This document shows positions 47,789-60,440 of a DNA stretch of 64,000 bases, piece by piece. The position numbers were made by a program, and so were the translations under genes. Source of the DNA: Straminergon stramineum. Lineage: Eukaryota > Streptophyta > Bryopsida > Hypnales > Calliergonaceae. Position 1 is the first letter of the stretch. Each line of letters opens with the position of its first letter. Where the stretch lies: contig OY987263.1 of assembly GCA_963920665.1 (NCBI GenBank), positions 35,266,547 to 35,330,546 of the forward strand, read 5' to 3'. The notes under the pieces are model-generated. The model searched no databases. It was given only the letters and a program-made list of their open reading frames with translations, and was not told the origin of the DNA.

Positions 47789-49330
47789 ATGGGAGGTGGC
47801 ATATTCGAAGATGGTTGGGATACATACGCATATCCCTGGGCGCATTCGAACCCTCTGTTTCATCGCCCACGAGGGCCTGTGTATGGTGCGGTACCGCAGG
47901 ATCGCGCTTTCCAAAATATGGACGAACCGAAGAAGAAGAAGAAGACTGTGAAGATTGTTCCTGTCAGGGATGGAGGTGCCCCTGTTCCGGAAGTGCCTGT
48001 GAAGCGGGCAGCGGAGCCGGTAAGAGATTCGAGGTCTGATAGCTGGGATGCTGCCGCGACGAAAATCCAAGCTGTGTTCCGTGGCTATGCTGTGCGGAAG
48101 ACAAAACCGTTGAGGGACTTGAGAGTGATTAGAAAAGTGGAAGGGGAGCTTGAGATTTTTAAAAACAAGCTGCAAATACCGGCGCAGAGGCAGAAACTTT
48201 ACAATGAGTCGAAGGAACGATTGCGATGGACGGAGGGCGTCATGGCGTTGCTGCTACGGTTGGATTCCTTGCAAGGTGTGCACCCTGAAGTTCGTCTAAT
48301 TCGCAGGGCAGTGACGAAGGAGCTCATACGTTTTCAGGAGGCAATCGATGGGATGTATACAGAAGTGAGTGAAGAAGACGATGTTATTGCTACGGAGGAT
48401 AATAATTTGACGAAGGAACATGCCGAGGTAATCGATTCTGCTGCTCTTGACGAAAAGGAATTTGAGGAAAGCGAGGCGGAGGAGTTCGGTGCCCTAGGTC
48501 AAGATTTTACTTCCGGGGGAGCGGATGAAGTGCGTGAAAGTGACAATGAGGTTCCAATGGATGTAGAGGTCAAGGAGCGAGTATTGACGATGGAGCGTCC
48601 ACATCCCGTGGAAGAACGCGAATTGGAGCTTGCAAACGTACTACCCCCGGATGTTGAAACCCTAAACCAGGAGGCTCCACTAGTAGACGTTTCTGGAGAA
48701 AGTATACCTTCCAGAGAAGCTATTTCAGAACCAATTTCTGAGGAGTTTGTATCAGTAACTCCTGCCATGAATGATGCGGAGGTGTGCGAACAGGCTACAG
48801 TCACGGGGAGAGGAGAAGAGGCAGAGAATATGGAAGAAGAAGAGGCAGAAAGACCAGCATTGGATACGTACCTAAGGGGAGATGTACGTCAAGAGACTGC
48901 TTCAGAATGCAGGGATCAAGGCGAAGGGTTTATAAATCCAGCGAGTGATTCATTGCTCTCGGAACCGACATGGTTGCAAGCAGGCCAGCCCCGGCCTTCA
49001 ACTGATGGCTTGTCAGATCATGCGTTGTTGCTGCAGGTGCTGGAGGAGAATCGGAAACTGAAGGAAGTTGTTGGAAAAGTGTTGCAGTGGGGGAATCGAA
49101 AGGACGATGCCATTCAGAATTTGTTAAGTCGAATTGAGCTCTTGGAGAAGCATCAGCCGCCACCCGACTTGTTGCACTGCGAGGAGAGCGACGTCCCAAA
49201 GAAAAATGGGCGATGGTCAGAGAAAGGTCGTAAGACTGGAAAGACTAGATACCCATTTGGTTATGTCGATCCAGAAGATAGTCTTTCTGCTGGATCAAGC
49301 GATTGGTTTTCAGACGATTTTTTGTGGTAG
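47789..49330 (+). CDS. BAG-family co-chaperone with calmodulin-binding IQ motif (BAG5/BAG6-like)
   Basis: Intronless ORF of 513 codons. BAG proteins bind the ATPase domain of Hsp70 and promote nucleotide release; plant BAG5-7 types add an IQ motif for calmodulin and act in stress and cell-death control. Visible parts: short N-terminus; Lys-rich stretch at residues 48-53 (possible nuclear signal); IQ motif near 88-106 (AATKIQAVFRGYAVRK); BAG three-helix domain near 107-189 (LRVIRKVEGELEIFKNKLQ to RFQEAIDGMY); a long acidic, low-complexity middle (190-400); and a C-terminal predicted coiled coil near 411-455 (LLQVLEENRKLKEVV), an arrangement also seen in BAG6. The ATG at 47789 opens a clear reading frame through the IQ motif. 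It is head to head with the DGS1/NCA2 gene. IQ followed directly by BAG makes the family call secure; which member it is cannot be said. Confidence 0.92.
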   Translation: MGGGIFEDGWDTYAYPWAHSNPLFHRPRGPVYGAVPQDRAFQNMDEPKKKKKTVKIVPVRDGGAPVPEVPVKRAAEPVRDSRSDSWDAAATKIQAVFRGYAVRKTKPLRDLRVIRKVEGELEIFKNKLQIPAQRQKLYNESKERLRWTEGVMALLLRLDSLQGVHPEVRLIRRAVTKELIRFQEAIDGMYTEVSEEDDVIATEDNNLTKEHAEVIDSAALDEKEFEESEAEEFGALGQDFTSGGADEVRESDNEVPMDVEVKERVLTMERPHPVEERELELANVLPPDVETLNQEAPLVDVSGESIPSREAISEPISEEFVSVTPAMNDAEVCEQATVTGRGEEAENMEEEEAERPALDTYLRGDVRQETASECRDQGEGFINPASDSLLSEPTWLQAGQPRPSTDGLSDHALLLQVLEENRKLKEVVGKVLQWGNRKDDAIQNLLSRIELLEKHQPPPDLLHCEESDVPKKNGRWSEKGRKTGKTRYPFGYVDPEDSLSAGSSDWFSDDFLW

Positions 49331-51342
49331 CTATCAACCTCCTTGCCAAGGATGTGATGAGGCTCGGTCACCATGTAAATATTTCTCTTCGAAATGCTTA
49401 AAGCACTTTTTCCAGTTTTCCTCTCCCATCAAGATGCCTGAAATGTGTGCTTGAGGAAATGCAATAGTCAATCTTCGCCCAGGTTTCTGTGATATCGCCT
49501 TCTCTAATTTCATATCCTCTGTTCTAAACCCTAACCAAACCCTAGGCGTACCTTTGTTCATAACGCACTCCGTCCTCGCTATCATACTGTGTCTCAAGAA
49601 GTTCCACCCGGCTGTTTCGTCACTGACTCTTGGTTTGTGGTGGTGTTTGTTTCCTTTTTAGCGTTGGGAGTACTCCCTTTGTCTATTAAAAAAAACTTGC
49701 ATACAAATGTGGTGATAATAAGTGAGAGTTTCTAGACCAACTCCTTGATGGATTTGACATGAGATATTTCTGGTGAGTCGTTTAAAAGACCACTTTTGTT
49801 GTCATTTGTATTTGGGGTGATAGACTGTAACCTGAGGGCACTCGCTTCATTCTTGTCCTCATTCACTAATAGCGCGACCTAAAATTTGCCACGAATTCTG
49901 AGTAATATGAACCCAACATCTCACTTTCGGACATCATATCATTCTGTCGACGCACAAATCTACTTACTGTAGCGATCTAACCCAAAACCTTCAGAGAGAT
50001 GCCAACTTAAAGATATTCACGAAGTGCAGAGACGTCCACACCGAGCAACAACATAATTCTCTGCGTAATTCTCACATGCACGTCTTTGAAGAACATGATC
50101 TAGCAGACTTTCAACATGACCTAAAGTGGCTGGCAAGTAGATTGATACCACCACACTCATTGTGAATGCAGTATAACATTCTAATTCAGATTCTCAGGGC
50201 TGAATCAAATTACAACTCAGTCTGTTAATTTCGATGAGTATTGTAGTTGTAGGGCAAAGTTGGCGGAAAATAATTCTAGAACTAGATGCCAAAATTTGAT
50301 GGGCAGTATGCATATTTCAAAATAATGTACTTTAAAAAATTTTATTAAAATTTTTATATCAAAAGAATTTATTGAAAATTCAAGTGTGTTATGTGCTTAA
50401 TTTGGAACCCTGTTGAAGAAAATAGTTTACAATATACGAACCCCTAAGTGCCTAAGCCTTTCTAAGTATATTTTTCCTAGGAAAAAAGAGCATGGATTTA
50501 TAGTTATCCCCAATGAAGCAAATTGTTGTTGTTTTTCAAAATCTAATCATATAGGTGTTTAAAGAGCTTGCTTCTCAGGGTGCATGCTAGTTTTGAGTGT
50601 AAAATTGCATAGGAGTTGTGAGATTATAACAAGAGAAATGTATATATCCTATTTTTAGTATGTTGCCCCTCCTCTACAATGTTGGAGGATTGGAGGGGAC
50701 ATGAACAACTAGAAATTGTGTTAGCACACTAAAATGTACTTCCAAAAAAGTTCAATTAAAATGAAGAATTATCCACCTCAATATACAATCCAACTTGCAA
50801 TTGTTGAAATGCAATTTTTTGTTATAAGTAGAAATCACAAATAACTCCAAATCAACACTTGCATGTTTAAAATTTTAATAGTGAAAATCTTGAAAACACT
50901 TTTTACTTTCCATTGGAACCATTTTTGAAGCAAATGGATAAGCAACCTTCAATACTACCTAGGAAAATTTTTAGAATGGTCAAAGGAATTTAACTCCCAC
51001 ACACAAACGAGCTAAAATTTGTAACAACCATATACAATTGCTCATAAAGTTAGGGGTTAAGTTGCTTAGGCAGTAAAAAAATTGACTTTTCACAATCAAG
51101 CTTTAAATTTGAATTCTTTGTATAATTCTTGTGGATGTACATGAATACCATCAGTAGGTGATCCCCTTGTAACCACTCAAGTTGTAAAGAAAATAAATTT
51201 TTGAAAATAGAATGTCAAAATAGAAACTAAAAATAAGTCTCAAGGAAATGATTTAGCATAGATGTTTTCATATTGCATTTCCTACAACTTTTCATAAAAG
51301 TAGAAAAATATTTAACAAAAAATTGAATAAAAAATCAACACT
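49331..51342. other. BAG 3' flank, then AT-rich spacer
   Basis: 49331-49700 is probably 3' UTR. From 50320 the DNA is AT-rich without a supported gene or known repeat. Confidence 0.35.
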
Positions 51343-51920
51343 TTAACCCTCAACGTCTAGATTCATCTCCACAATTGACAGTTTGAGAAAAAACTTTATA
51401 AAGTGCTATTTGGAAGCATATTTTAGAATTGATATACAAATGTTTTAGACTATGAGTTGTTCATTCCATCCATATGGTTAGATTCATCAACGCTATCACA
51501 AAAAAAAATTATATATTTTGAAAGGAAAATTTCAAATTCTTTTTAAATTCGATGACAAGCAAAATATTATCATTTTTTAATAAATTTTTTTGGTATGGAT
51601 TTGAAATGAGGTTCTCTTCACATGGTGATCTTTTGAAATTTTTGTATTCTTAAAATCTAGGACCTCATTTTTGCAAATCCTATTTTGAACTAGAGTCAAT
51701 GCAATTTTGGCTTGGTCAACCACTTAATATTCTTGTTCATTGGTAATTTAAGAAAAATAAGTCCTCTAGTACATCAAATCCACCCCTAAGATAGGACAAC
51801 AACTTGATAAAGTATCTCGTCGAATTTAGACGACTTTCATCCAAGCAGTAATGAAAAAGAAAATTGAGTTTCAATGTGTTCATCGTCCAAAACATGGACA
51901 TTAGAGCGCTTAGAGGTTAA
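51343..51920 (+). mobile_element. Family B element, 578 bp, TTAA-bounded, copy 2
   Basis: TTAACCCTCAACGTC at left, GCGCTTAGAGGTTAA at right; same length and order as 3969-4547. Confidence 0.78.
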
Positions 51921-52055
51921 TACATGAAGGACCAAAGGGGCTTGGAAAAAAATGCAAATTTGTTATAAATTTGTGTTTTCATGTTGCCACATTGGCGTAG
52001 AGATTTTGTTGAAGAACCCCATCTTTGTATTGGAAATATGGCTAAGTCAACATCC

Positions 52056-52273
52056 TACTAGAAGAAATCCGTGTTTTAGGTGATAGATTTTAGGTGACAT
52101 CTAATGAAATGCCCTTATATTTATGTCAACAATAATGTCCAACATAACATCGTGATGTTATATTGAACATTTTCTTGACATAGAAACATGGGTTGTTGCA
52201 TTGAATGTCACCTAAAATTCATTTAAAAAAGTTTGGGCTCATCACCTAAAGCACAGGTACGTTTCTTATAGTG
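52056..52273. mobile_element. CACTA-like MITE, 218 bp, TSD TCC
   Basis: Left TACTAGAAGAAATC, right inverse CACTATAAGAAACG; TTTTAGGTGAT/ATCACCTAAA pair inside. Flanked by TCC at 52053-52055 and 52274-52276, the 3 bp duplication of the CACTA superfamily. Confidence 0.7.
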
Positions 52274-53784
52274 TCCCCTTTTGCTAGTCATCATGTACTC
52301 CTCTACCATTGAGCCCAAAATTAGCAAATGAAGCCATTTGCCTCAAAAATCACTTATTACACTTTATTGCCCAAAGCCCACTCATTCTTGGAGAGGCTTA
52401 ATTTATAATGTTTTTACAATCTCGTGATTAGTATCCAACAAATTTCTAACTAGTAGAAGAGCAAAGGTTGTTCTAAAGGAAGAAATTCAATGAATAGAGC
52501 AATCATTTCATGTTTGTTATGATTAAAGCCACAATAGAATGAAAGGTCGGAAAGTTTGGTGGAGTAACGATCCCGACTATCTAAATTTTCCAAAATTTCA
52601 TCTATCTAAAATTACATTGATTTGTCCTAAAATTGAAATTGCAAAACTAACCTCACTTCCAAGATTAGTTTTGTGAAAATTAATATAATGCAGTAATATT
52701 TCATCCTACACTAACTTAACAATTTTATAAATGGTGTCACTTTGGTAAATTAGTATCATAAGCATTAAAAGGTGTATTAAAGTACCTTCTTTTGTCATGC
52801 TTCCTAAGAATGGGTGGGGCTCCACTATACCTAACTACCCTTCATTTCCTTAGGATGCAATTTTAAAAAATCATGTTCTCTCAACATATTTTTTGTGCCC
52901 CTTAAAGACACTTACTTCTCCAAGATCTCCAACATGCCTATGTGGCACTTCACTTCTAGTAACTCCAAGGGTCATGATCTAAACATTGTACATGCTACAC
53001 ACCAACAATGTTTTGTTCTGACATTAGTCATGGGTTCTCTATTCTCTCCTCACTCTCATCACATAATTCCTACAAAATACTATGCATGTAATTTGATGAC
53101 TTGAGGTCGAACTTTTATTGATGTCAAATTATTCAATGGTAGCACTACTCACCACCAACACTAAGGAGACCATCCTTCTTCATAATACTCTCTACAAGAT
53201 TCAATAGACCCTCTTAGTCCTACAGATCACTAAGACATCCAAGACACACTTCTCCCTTAAGAAAACATGTGATCTTATGCCTTAGCCTCAAAATCAAGTT
53301 GTAAGGAACTCCTAATCTTCCCATTAGAATAACTTTTAGCTTTAGACTACAAATCCAAAGTATAATACCAATTTTATGATCTATTCTTTGAGTAGATTAC
53401 CATGAACTAATCACTTTCTAAAATGCAACAAATATGAGTAGATTTGGACCTCCAAAAGTTTTATGACCTCCAACACTCAATACCCTTTATTTGCCTATGA
53501 CTTCTAGCACATAGTTAATCTCTTCATAAGCCTTAAGATTTTGGAATCTTTATCTCCTTGACATTCCAACAATATGTGGCATGCTATGTTTTTACAAGGA
53601 ATTCCTCCCAAAATTCACATCCCGCATCCCACATCCCACAACTTCGCTTCATGGTTGAGATATTGCCAACTTTGAGGAGACATATCTTTTGCTTCAAAAC
53701 TTGGATACTTGTGTTTTTTAGACCTACAAATGCATGTTCTCACCAACTTTCTAACCACAAGCTTTGTCCTAGTTAGAGTGCTAC
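52274..53784. other. AT-rich spacer, no gene seen
   Basis: Short frames at 52895-53104 and 53558-53776 lack protein features. Confidence 0.3.
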
Positions 53785-53957
53785 TACTAGTAGAAAATTG
53801 TATTGCAATGAACAGAATCGAGGTGACATTTTTGTTCACTGCAACACAATTTTCAAAAAACTACGTTGCAATGAATGTAGTTTTCATAAATTTGTGATGC
53901 AGTGAACAAAAATGTCACCTAACTTTTGTTCATTTGCAACATAGTTTTCTTCTAGTA
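53785..53957. mobile_element. CACTA-like MITE, 173 bp, TSD TAC
   Basis: TACTAGTAGAAAATTG at left, inverse TACTAGAAGAAAACTATG at right; TTTTTGTTCACTGCA pairs with TGCAGTGAACAAAAA inside. TAC flanks on both sides (53782-53784, 53958-53960). Confidence 0.78.
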
Positions 53958-55039
53958 TACAACGTCATGTCTACTGAAGACTCCTCATTTCTTTTCACTA
54001 GTCTCTCTCAAGACTTGAGAAGCACATGTACACATTGTAGTGAGGGTTGTGATAAAATCACACAGGATATTCTATATACCCTCCTACTTTGGTTTATTTT
54101 GGTAGCACGTTGCTAGGTGACTTTTAGATGCACCTTCTCTTCCAAAGGCTCTATTATCTTCCAGATTTGGCATCATACAATTCAATTGGGCTATGGGTGT
54201 GACAATCCATGTTTTGATACTAACATCCTTTCACATAAGTAACAACCTTGGTAGGGGCCTTTGAGGCCAAGTGTAGCTATTAGAAATAAAACTTGTGTTC
54301 TAGAATTGATGGCACCCTCTCTTAGCATCATATTCTTCTTTCTTCTCATGCCCATCAATCACAGCCACAACCATAGTGGGTCTCCAATCCCCTCCACTCC
54401 TTCTACTCTTTGCCCACCCCTTTTTAATTCCCTAATTTTTTTTGTCTCTTGTTGATTGGATTGTGGCTATAGTTTTTTCTTAGGAAGGTTTTGACCTTCT
54501 CCTTGGTCTTTATCTCAATCCCTCTCAACCCTCTTCTCACCCTCCTCTCACATATGGAAGTGTATTCGTGTCATTCACACGACACACAACGTACTGCACA
54601 ATGGATTTCCAAGGGATGCAATTGCTCTCATCAACCCCATAGAAATAGGTCGGTTGCCATGAAAATCAACCTTTGTAGAACCATGTGAATCATTTGTTCA
54701 AGAAAAAAATCGAAGATCACTCATTGAAGGTCAAACCAATTTACACCCCTACTCCACCCCCTTTTCATACAAAATTCCAAGAATGAACATTTGTACTTCA
54801 ATTTGACCTAGAAGGATTGTCTACTATCCATCAGACACTTAGTGTCTATAGCATCCTTTTAGAGTTAAGTTAGTTACCCCCTAAAGGACCACAAGGCTAC
54901 TAGGTGATTTCTGCACCACGTTTTTTTTCCACCTCAATCTTTTACCTTAGGGTTTATCATACCCTAACTTAGCTCTTGCTTCTCACATCAATTGAAACTT
55001 CACCCTACATAATAAGTTATTTTGGCACCATCGAGAAAG
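53958..55039. other. Spacer, with a decayed relative of the 79 bp TTAA element
   Basis: 54877-54930 resembles half of 11948-12026. Otherwise nothing supported. Confidence 0.3.
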
Positions 55040-55296
55040 GGAAAACGTCAAATCCTTCATTCAAATTGGGCTTTGTAGGGACAAATTTACCTTGGGAAAA
55101 ATGCAAGAACTTTTTATTTTTTGCACGTTATTTTTTGGGGCAAATTCTGAATTCATATTCCCAAATTAGCTAGGAGAGGTCTAGAACATACCCTAGACAC
55201 GGCTCAAAATAGGAGGCATTTTTTACTTTTACCCCGGATAACCCACAATATTACCCTGTGGGGCCCAAGTTTGAATGGAGGATTTAACGTCCTGCC
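55040..55296. mobile_element. MULE-like MITE, 257 bp, 9 bp TSD (one mismatch)
   Basis: Flanks CGAGAAAGG (55031-55039) and TGAGAAAGG (55297-55305). Ends AACGTCAAATCCTTCATTC and GAATGGAGGATTTAACGTCC are inverse. Same family as 57273-57545. Confidence 0.75.
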
Positions 55297-55305
55297 TGAG
55301 AAAGG

Positions 55306-56105
55306 AGAGTGCTGTACAGTAGTACAGTACCGTCGTGCACGGCGTGCGGGCATGTATGACAAAGATTTGTTGGTTTTGATGTGAAGAAATGGAGCAGAAC
55401 CAAAACAGTGAATGCAACACCTGTGGTTAGAGGGGTACCGTGACTACCGTCACAAGTGGCACACATGCTAGCATGACACACCCACACCCGTTACCCAGTA
55501 GGAAGCATGCAGACTTGCAGAGTCAGGAACTCAGGATAGGTTAGGCCCAGGGGCAGGGGCAGTGGCGGGGGCGGGGGGGCCTCGTTCAGTGGATCAGTCA
55601 TCATCTCCTTTTGCCCGACGGCATTGGACCAAAGGAACAGACGGTGCATTATTACTGGGGGAGGGTCGCACGGTGCCCTTTCCTTTGAGCACCATGGTGC
55701 CAGATTGCACCATTTCAAAATAAATGTTTACTTTCCGCCAGATAAAAGTAATCTTCTTTCGTCAATTTTTTTTTCATTTCCATGAAAATTATGGATGTAA
55801 TTGCCAAATTTGGATGAAAAAGGATATAAATGGATGGATTGTAAAGTAAAGTGTTTTTAGGTTCAAAAGATGGATGGATGTAGAAATATAATGCTTCACC
55901 AAATTTAAAGTGATTGCAAACTTAGCACTTTCTCTCAAAAACTTAAAAAAAAAGAGTTGGTTGCACCTCATATAGGTGGGGGACTTATCACATGCCTCGA
56001 AGGTTTTCCAGTATGAAATGAAGTGAAGTGCTTGGCTGCGGGATTGATTCATGTTGTCATAGAGTCAAATTTCATGATTGGTATGGTGACTTTAGCCTTT
56101 TGGGC
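55306..56105. other. Spacer, GC-rich to 55720, no gene seen
   Basis: Includes TACAGTAGTACAGTACCGT near 55315 and a G-rich run near 55555-55580. No recognised ORF. Confidence 0.3.
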
Positions 56106-56310
56106 CCTTTAGTAACCCTATAAGGACGCCACATAACATGAAGTGTCGAAGGGATGATAGAGAATCTTTCCATGTAGGATAGAAGTCTATATGTTTATCC
56201 TTGGAATTTTGTGTGAGAAGGGGAGGTCTTGATTCTTGAATAGTAGTTTGACTTCTACTGAGTGCTCTTGGTTGTTTTGACTAGGTTGATTCCTACAATG
56301 ACAAGCCCAT
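56106..56310 (+). mobile_element. Family C element, decayed
   Basis: AAGTGTCGAAGGGATGATAG to AGTAGTTTGACTTCTACTGA keeps family C order; termini lost. Confidence 0.5.
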
Positions 56311-57272
56311 CCTTCTTGGGATAAGGAAAGTGAAGCACATAAGTCATTGATGGATGACTTTCCAAACTACTTTAGAAAGGAAGGATGCACTTGTTGGTTG
56401 AAGAATCAAATCATTTATGAAAAATGACCTTGGTGATACATCTTATTCTTTCAGGGTTAAAAATAGAACCTAAGACCATGCATCTTACACTCTACATCTA
56501 TGTTTGGCTTCATCTATGTACACACATTGTCTTCCCATATATAATCCTTGGCCTAGCCCTTTTGCAAGGATACAATTTCTCACATGATAAATTTTATTTC
56601 CTTACCTCTCTGGCAATTCTTTGACAAGTTTCCAAAAAAATATGCTTGACTTTGAAGACCCACCAAGGTCTCCACATAAAAACCAATCCCCCCTGTTTTG
56701 TAAGGGACTAATTTGTACTTTACAATTGAAATCCTCCTAGCTAACCGGGGGTTCAAAATTTCCATTCATGTAAAATAATAAATTTCAATGTTTTTACCTG
56801 ATGCCAAGTATATGAGTTGGTTCTAACTTGGTTAACTTACTTTGGAGACATTTTTTTTCCGCTTTTCCTTGACTCTGAGGGTTCCTTTTTTTCCTGACAA
56901 CTTAAAGTTAAGTTTATCAAAAGATTATGATCTCTGAGCAACCGAAAGATGCTCCTGGGCTGCCACGTGTTTGGCAGTCTGGACTCATCAACCCTTGACA
57001 AATTGCAGCTTACATTCCTGGATCTATTTGCGGTTCCTTAGAGAAACAAGAATCTGCTGAGTCAGGACTGAGGACTGAGGACTGAGGACCATAGAAAGTA
57101 ACTAAAAGAGACGAATAAAATAATAAAATTGGGCCAACTTGTTCTGAAGGCCAACACTTATTATTAGGATTCTGGAGTACTGGAGAATCTGTCCAGAGAC
57201 TGCAGATGCAGATCCTGTTCAGAACAAACAAGCAGCTACGCTACGAGAGGCTTTTGGTTGTCCGTAGAGCAA
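56311..57272. other. Spacer with heptamer microsatellite, no gene seen
   Basis: GGACTGA is repeated three to four times at about 57064-57087. No supported ORF. Confidence 0.35.
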
Positions 57273-57545
57273 GGAGGACGCTAAATCCTGCAAACGAAGT
57301 GGGCCCCGTAGGGACCAGATTTACCATGGGAAAAACGCAGGAATTTTTTATTTTTTGCACATTATTTTTTTTTTGCAAATTCCGAATTCATATTTGCAAT
57401 CAGAGACCCCAAATTAGCTTGGAGGGGTCTAGAACATATACCCTAGGCACGGCTCAAAATAGGGGTTAGGTTTTACTTTTATCCCCGAGTAAAACACAAA
57501 ATGCCCCTACGGGGCCCACTTCATTTGCAAGATTTAGTGTCCTGC
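57273..57545. mobile_element. MULE-like MITE, 273 bp, perfect 9 bp TSD
   Basis: GTAGAGCAA at 57264-57272 and again at 57546-57554. Inverted ends GGAGGACGCTAAATCCTGCA and TGCAAGATTTAGTGTCCTGC, continuing to about 45 bp (AAGTGGGCCCCGTA both sides). Long TIRs and a 9 bp duplication are Mutator traits. Confidence 0.88.
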
Positions 57546-57554
57546 GTAGAGCAA

Positions 57555-58794
57555 TGGGCTTGCTTTTTGGAAGGTAAGGCTGAGTAAGATAGGAATATCA
57601 TGTGCAGGGAATTTGAAGGGCAGGTCTACCTTTTAGGTGAAAGTTTTAGTAAAAACATTTCCCATTGTATAGAGGGGTTGTCAAATAAATAACCTTTCAT
57701 TTTATTTTTATGCACAAGCGGCAAATACACATGGATTATCAAAATACAAGTAATAAAATATGCAAATTGATTATTAAAAAGATACATAGTAAAACTTCAT
57801 TAAACTCTATAGAAAAATAAAGTATGTTGCAAACATTTAAGTCCATACTCTTCTAATTCAACTACATTGACTTGTTCTAATAGTGTGAGTGATATTAATT
57901 TACTATATCACATGATTTTGAGTTGGTGCAAATTAATATATTACTATATTCTATCAATTTCCACAACAATAAAATTGTATGGTGGCATTGGTTTTTTGGG
58001 TGTCATTAATATCTCCCCTTCACTTAACACTAATAGGACAAATTAGTGTACTCTGTAGTGTTTCATCTCATTCTCAATATAAAAAAGAAGTGGGTGGAAA
58101 TGAGTATGTCTACCTTAACTCATATTGATAGAAGCTTCCTTCCCTTTGGTTTAGCAATTGAAAGGTAACATAAAAAGCAAAAAATAAGTATATACAAGGC
58201 AACACATTTATTGTGAAAAACCCAAAATTGAAGTCGATACCCTATAGCAACCAAACACCCATAGGACCTATGTTATGAGGCCATATGAAATTTTCAGTTC
58301 TTTTTAGTAAGTGAGAAGACATGATTATTATAGAACAAAGTAGTGCAAGAAATGCTTTGGGTAGTTTAGAAGCCAAACAAATCTTCACAAGACACCCTAT
58401 TCAAATGAACCATATGTCAAAGATGTCTCAACAATTGAACTACAATGAATATTGTGTTAAAGATTACAAAAGAAAAAATACCTTTCTATTAGAAACTTTA
58501 TTGTGTTTTTTACCTAATTTTTTTTGCCTAAAGTCAAATAGAGACATAAAATGGTAATTAGAGTGTTCAAGGGTTAATTCAGGGCAAACTTGAATGCGAG
58601 CCCGATGGGTAGCTCTACATTGAATCCGAGTAATAAGACAAAATAGGCACAATTGATTGTTAGGGTGGGGTAGACAAGTAGAAAATGGATGACTCAATGT
58701 TTCACTAATATTAGTGGACAACCCCATTGGTGGCTACTAGTCAATCTTGGAGGAATCTAATATGTATGAAATTCTTACTCTATCCCTCACCATC
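57555..58794. other. AT-rich spacer, no gene seen
   Basis: Nothing supported; a lone GGGTTAA end near 58571 has no partner. Confidence 0.3.
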
Positions 58795-58928
58795 CACTAG
58801 GTTCACATGAAATTGCAATTGTTATTTGCACCTATAGCACCCCTTGTGAAGTTTTCCCACACACTAGGTCCACATGACCTTGTCATTGCTATTTGCACCT
58901 ATAGCACTCCTCATGAAGTTTTTCCACC
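58795..58928 (+). repeat. 67 bp tandem duplication
   Basis: CACTAGGTTCACATGA (58795) and CACTAGGTCCACATGA (58862) start two copies; ATTTGCACCTATAGCAC is in both. Confidence 0.8.
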
Positions 58929-58959
58929 CACCAATTCATATAAGGAAGTCTTTAAGGCC

Positions 58960-59095
58960 AACTTCTATGTGGAGTCAGGGCCGATAAAACCTATTGATCA
59001 GTGGTAGAATGGTAGTTTAAAAAAACCCGGAATCCCATTCCACCATTCATTGGTGGGCTTCACCGGCCTCCGACTCCACATGGAAACCGGCCCAA
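58960..59095. mobile_element. Probable MITE, ~130 bp
   Basis: TTCTATGTGGAGTCAGGGCC at left and GGCCTCCGACTCCACATGGA at right are imperfect inverses. Confidence 0.45.
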
Positions 59096-59356
59096 ACTTT
59101 TAGAAGGGTGCCTCTACGGTGACCCCAAACAAAAGTGACTTTCGACTTTCCATGCAGGCCAAGTCCTATTCCCCACATGGATATCCAAGGACAGTATCGG
59201 GGAGTATCTAGTGCAATATTCACTCTATGGGGGGCGTCCGAGACTGAACACGCAGCCAGACGGAGGGGATCAGGACGTTCAGGTTCATTTTTGTTTGTGC
59301 ATGCAATGAAAGGCACTAGCTTAGCTTAACTTAGATCCTACATTCATCAGCCAAGT

Positions 59357-59366
59357 GCCACGTGGC
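59357..59366. promoter_or_regulatory. Perfect G-box palindrome
   Basis: GCCACGTGGC, the bZIP/bHLH site of light- and ABA-responsive promoters, about 1.9 kb before the PEAMT start codon. Distance makes a role uncertain. Confidence 0.3.
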
Positions 59367-60440
59367 CACATATGGACACAAAGGGTCCCCCAGGAATTTC
59401 ACGAGACTGGGTTGTCATTGGCCACCTGGCAGAATCTGAAGAGCCTGGGCCCTGTTTCAGTAGGCCTAAGTTAGAAAAAAACACAATAATAATGTAAAGA
59501 AACGGAAGGTCAGTAATAGAAGATACAGTACGTTATTCCTGATATTCAGTTACTCTTACAGTATATTCGCTGGATTCTAGACCCCACCCACCATTTGCAA
59601 CAGGATATTCTCGTACAGTACAAGGTCATTCACTCCCGAAGAACGCGAGGTCGCACTAATTGCGGAAGACACTAAATTTAGTTTGTGAAGCGCATCAAGC
59701 CATCAACCCTACAAGGACGCCACAGACACTAAATGTTTGATGGATGGCAGAGAATCCTCCCAAATACTATAAGACAAAAAATGAATTGTTCATCATTGGA
59801 ATTTTGTGTGAAAGGGATAGGTCTTGCACAATAGTTTGACCTCCAATGAGCTGTTGAATTTCTCTATGCAAATGATTCACATGCTAACAGAAAAGTTGAT
59901 TACCACGGTGACCAGTCTGTCCTTCTAGAGTCGATAATGTACAATAGTTTAGTATATTTTTGATAAAATTCTATATAAAATTAGTGTTGCTTGCACTAAT
60001 TTCATACAATTGAAATTGATGGGCTAATATGGGCACACTAGGTGTTGTTGAAAAGCCTCTTATAGAAGGAGTGTATGTGCTGAAAGCAAGTTTTGTTGCA
60101 TTTTGACCTACAAGACAAGAGATTTTAAATGTCAAAGTTTTTGTATTGCACCAAAAATTAGAAAATTTGATGGAAAATGAAATAGGATTAAAGAAAGGAA
60201 AATGAAGTGTCTTCATTGTTCACTTGATTGCCACATCGGTGTCTTGTTAAAATCCAAAAAAATCCACACCTTAAGTTAGAATGTTTGTTTGTTTTGTTTT
60301 GTTTGTTATGGTGAGATGTCCTTGATTGTGTGTTCCCCAGTTGTGTTCTTGGTACCACTGGAAAGCTCTTGAGAGAAGGGATGCATGGGTTTTGAACATA
60401 TAGTGTTAAAATGATTGAATTTCGACATTTTTGTGAATTT
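59367..60440. other. Spacer with decayed family C and foldback family H copies
   Basis: 59700-59935 keeps family C order (ACTAAATGTTTGATGGATGG, GTGACCAGTCTGTCC). 60240-60440 resembles one arm of family H (GATGTCCTTGATTGTG). No gene. Confidence 0.45.

Noticed and set aside
47642..48175. 177-codon minus-strand ORF
   Set aside because: Antisense shadow of the BAG gene's 5' end.
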